DNA of 64,000 nt from Hyperoplus lanceolatus (Eukaryota > Chordata > Actinopteri > Uranoscopiformes > Ammodytidae): positions 5,073,501 through 5,137,500 of the forward strand of contig CM049416.1 in NCBI GenBank assembly GCA_026929865.2, read 5' to 3'. Below are positions 61,087 to 64,000 of the stretch, piece by piece. The notes beneath the pieces are model-generated. The model had not been told where the DNA came from. It saw nothing but the letters and a program-made list of their open reading frames with translations, and did not search any database. Both the position numbers and the translations under genes were made by a program. Position 1 is the stretch's first letter; every line of letters starts with the position of its first letter.

Positions 61087-61672
61087 CAACTACATCGTCA
61101 CTGCTGCCCCACAGAGAATACACCCAGCTGACTCCATCATCTTGGCTGGTGGATTTCAGAAAGGTGAGGAGGTGAAGTACATCTGTAAAGCAGGAGTCAG
61201 CTGTTTGACATCTGTGTACAGTGATCAGGAAGAGGCTGACACAAGAATGGTGTTACATGCCATACATCTCGCAGCAGAGTCGTATTCCCAAATGATCGTA
61301 AGATGTGATGACACAGATGTGGAAGTACTGCTTATTTATTATGCAGGCAAAAGAATGTTTAGGGAATCTACAGTGTACATGCATACAGGCCATGGCATGA
61401 GAGAGAGGTATATCCCCATCAACCTCATATCAGAGAAACTGGGAAAAGACATTTCCAACTGTCTACCAGCATGTCATGCGCTCACTGGCTGTGACACTAC
61501 CAGTAGCTTGTTTAGAATAGGAAAAACCACAGCATTCACCAAACTAAAGAATCATCTCAACCAGCTCAAAGATTTGACATATTTTGGACTTTTTGCGAGT
61601 TTGGAAGAGTCCTTGCCAGTAGCAAGAGAATATGCATTATTTCTTTATGGGAAAAAAAGGAAGATGGAGTAA
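61087..61672 (+). pseudogene. XPG/FEN-like nuclease, catalytic C-terminal half
   Basis: The frame resumes after the LTR element and carries SDQEEADTRMVLHAIHLAAE, then IVRCDDTDVEVLLIYY, HTGHGMRERYIPINLI and HALTGCDTTSSLFRIGKTTA. These correspond to the XPG-I acidic motif (EADxxL), the following acidic DDTD pair, and the helix-hairpin-helix of the GCD...GIG..TA type used by flap nucleases to hold DNA. The acidic residues are intact. A one-base slip in an A-run near 61655 ends this frame early; coding continues in the next frame. The fold call is from motif recognition only. Confidence 0.7.
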
Positions 61673-62076
61673 TGTGCTCAAATTTGGATGAACTAAGATT
61701 CATTGTTGCATCAACAACAGATGCAGCCTCTTCATATCTGCCACCAACCGAGGATGCATTTGCACAACATGTGCAAAGAGCAAAGTATCAGACAGCAATA
61801 TGGTGCCACAGCCACATACCGAAACCACTATTGTGGTGTCCAATCGGTAATGGATGGATTGTCAAAGATGGAACGATTCAACCAGTCCTGTTTACCAAAC
61901 CCGCAGCACCTACAGAAGTTAGAGACATAACACACTTATATTGCAAAGATGCAAACTGTGGAGAAAGTGGAAAGTGCCAGTGTCTCTCTGTTGGCCTTCC
62001 CTGTACGGAGTTCTGCACCTGCTGTGCAGAATGTCAGAACGTGTCTCCAAATGTGTCTGAAGAAGCTGATATTTGA
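61655..62076 (+). pseudogene. Cysteine-rich C-terminal tail of Academ-like protein
   Basis: Begins around MCSNLDELRF and continues LPPTEDAFAQHVQRAKYQT, then a typical C-terminal cluster: CKDANCGESGKCQCLSVGL, PCTEFCTCCAEC. Ten or so cysteines in 30 residues suggest a zinc-binding tail. Stop TGA at 62074-62076. The 900 bases up to the right inverted repeat are AT-rich, non-coding, and include a possible ATTAAA signal near 62270. Confidence 0.7.
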
Positions 62077-62079
62077 TAT

Positions 62080-62976
62080 CCTTGTATATACTTCACTGCT
62101 TATAAACACACATCTGTATATGTGTATGAAAGATCCAAATACTTTGAAATGTTACAATATATTAAAATATTGACATGGTTATTATACTTTACACTGTATT
62201 TTGCCAACCTCAAACATGGATTTAGAGGATATTGATTTAAATAGTTGTTTTTATATTCATGTTTCAATTAAAGGACTATTGACAACACTCGTTTATTTTA
62301 AATGGCCCATGTTTTTATTTTCAAATGATGTATATGCATATGTGTTTTGGGTGTTACCTACAACTCTATGTGAGTAAACGTTACTGCTTGCAACTTACCT
62401 TGCCTGGTACTTTCATTGTGGTAACTGTTTATATCACTTAGCTCCTTCGGAACCTAGAGCAATATTGACTTACTCAGAGTGGGTTACACGGATATAATAG
62501 CAATTACACCACTCAAACAGGCTAAACTGATGTATTGGTCAGGCTTTGAAGTAGATATTTACTTGTAAGCATAGAAGGTCAGCATACAACTCATGATCTG
62601 ATTATGTAATTCATGAAAATATGCATAACTCCGCTAATATTTGAAGGTTTTACCACAATTTGATTCCCTGAATGCCAGATAAATGAAGTTGGGTACTTTC
62701 TAGCATGTTTTAAATAGCACCACTGCCTTGTCCATCCTTGAAAATGTAGGATTAGACACCATAATCTTGATCCTAGGTGCTCAACCCAAGCTACTGGTAC
62801 TATAAGAGCTGGTGGTGGCCATTTTTAAAAATGGGCGCCATAGGAACAATTTGTGATGGCCCTATAGCAAAAAAATCTTCCTTAAGGCATACTCTAACAG
62901 TGTGCCAATGCTCATGTATGTGTCATAAAAAGCACAATGCATTCACATATCTGCTGGACTATAGGCTATTATGTCA
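62080..62976. other. 3' non-coding part of the Academ-like element
   Basis: No gene seen. A short frame at 62777-63055 runs into the inverted repeat and is not supported. Confidence 0.5.
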
Positions 62977-63411
62977 CCTATCCCCCATTCGGAATGTCCT
63001 AATTTGGCTATTTCAGTGCAGGAGTACTTCTAGAGAAATCTCATTAGAAATGTAACTGTAATAGATATCTTCATACAACCACTGGTTATTGTTCAATAGC
63101 ATCCTAGACAATACATAAATGGTATATTTGGTAGGGATTTATCTTTTGGTGATATTTGAGAGAAAAGTAAAGGAACCCTCTTTTCCTATCACAACAGAAG
63201 TACCATTCCCGCCTAAACTAAAGCTATGTATACAGGACCCTATTTCAATAAATGTTTTGCTAAATTACATTTTAACTTGTTGGTGATGTGGGACAGACAC
63301 CTGGTTAGTACCTCAGCAAATCTGATGAAGAAAAGAGTGAGCATTCCCAAGTTATGGACTTTTTTGTCACATATCCCCTATTCGGAATGGCCTAATTTGG
63401 CTCTTTTTGAG
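62977..63411. repeat. Right long inverted repeat of Academ-like element
   Basis: The partner of 51717-52160. A motif of about 30 bases, ATTCGGAATG then CCTAATTTGGCT, occurs twice: at the inner edge (62987-63015) and near the outer edge (63380-63408). The left copy carries matching complements at its two edges. It may be a transposase binding site present in duplicate. Confidence 0.85.
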
Positions 63412-64000
63412 GGAGTGGGATAGTTCTAAAGAATAACCAAAAAAACACATTTCCCCCAAAGTTAAAAATGCTCAACAATCAGTTTCATGAACGGGACATT
63501 CTCAAGATAAAAAAAAATCATTGTTGGGGTTTGTTCTACCTCGGGTAGGGGTACCTGAAAATCTGAGGGCCCCTCCTGCTAGTCTATAAAATAACATAAG
63601 TGAAAAAATGCATTATGCAGGATGGCCCATTTCATAATAATGTTGAGTATACTGTTGGATTTAAATGATTAAAGCATGAATATGTACTTCACTTGAATGT
63701 TGCCGCTGATTAAGGTGGAGCTAATTGAAACTACTCCTACTACTGGAATTATTACACATTATAATAAATCACTCTTTTTTTATTATTACACTTTGTAATA
63801 TTAATCTTAATCTGCAAGGTAACTAAATATGTGAGATAGAAGAAAAAATTTCCCTCTGAGATGTAGTGGAGTAGAAATATAAAGTAGTATAAAATGGATA
63901 AACTCAAGGGTTATAGAAAGTACAGGTGAAATCTCCAAGTGGTACTTCAATACAAAGACTTAGTCACTTTCAATTATTGCTGATTAAAAAAAACAAAAGG
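63412..64000. other. Unassigned right edge of window
   Basis: Nothing recognised; AT-rich. Confidence 0.4.

Larger units (their letters stand above)
51717..63411 (+). mobile_element. AcademX-like DNA transposon, decayed, with two LTR-element insertions
   Basis: Inverted repeats of about 440 bp (51717-52160 and 62977-63411) enclose a plus-strand gene, 52803-62076. Its products, in order: two Cys/His zinc-binding modules, a DDE-like transposase core, an XPG/FEN-like nuclease and a cysteine-rich tail. A transposase joined to an XPG nuclease is the reported hallmark of the X lineage of Academ transposons, hence the name. The span is 11.7 kb; removing the two LTR insertions leaves about 7.4 kb. 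At least eight frame breaks or stops lie in the gene, so it is inactive. I could not define a target duplication at the outer ends. A domesticated host gene of the same origin is an alternative but is unlikely given the decay. Confidence 0.7.

Noticed and set aside
52803-62076. Functional host gene
   Set aside because: There are at least eight frame breaks, two LTR insertions in coding sequence and flanking inverted repeats; a dead transposon explains all of this better.

Overview
The window reads as intergenic or intronic DNA of a ray-finned (teleost) fish. It is AT-rich, full of long CA/GT microsatellites, and almost every recognisable coding stretch belongs to a transposable element of a type common in teleosts: L2/CR1-like LINEs, hAT-like and TTAA-flanked MITEs, Tc1-like and Harbinger relics, a tRNA-derived SINE, and LTR-element fossils. 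I found no host protein exon, rRNA gene or free-standing tRNA gene that I could defend.

Layout. 0-6.4 kb: microsatellites and one short MITE with a 7-8 bp target duplication (2409-2662). 6.4-8.4 kb: a hAT-like element with a perfect 8-bp duplication, containing a nested, internally deleted LINE. 8.4-13.3 kb: unassigned. 13.3-19.6 kb: a giant inverted repeat, two arms of about 2 kb around a loop of about 230 bp, bounded by an 8-bp duplication; a 2-kb LINE has jumped into the right arm only. 19.7-30.8 kb: mostly unassigned, with a broken Gmr1-type gypsy pol fossil (23.2-24.2), a 1.05-kb hAT-like MITE (25.9-26.9), Harbinger-like relics and a duplicated 67-bp block around a poly-C tract (28.5-28.7). 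30.8-33.9 kb: the best-preserved LINE, with endonuclease and reverse transcriptase, 3.08 kb and a 7-bp duplication. 35.1-35.7 kb: Harbinger transposase relic. 38.6-39.1, 41.7-43.5, 45.7-47.2 and 49.3-51.4 kb: degenerate DNA elements, a SINE and a Tc1-like relic.

The most interesting part is 51.7-63.4 kb. Long inverted repeats of about 440 bp enclose a decayed plus-strand gene whose parts are, in order, two Cys/His zinc-binding modules, a DDE-transposase-like core, an XPG/FEN-like flap-nuclease domain and a cysteine-rich tail. This combination best fits an AcademX-like DNA transposon. That name is an inference from domain order and remembered family motifs. Two LTR elements have inserted into its coding region, each with its own 4-bp target duplication (AGGT and TGAG). 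The second carries nearly identical LTRs, so it is recent. Without them the DNA transposon would be about 7.4 kb.

Elements are nested at several places (LINE in hAT, LINE in palindrome, LTR elements in the Academ-like gene, SINE in a possible TTAA element), which gives a relative time order for several insertions.
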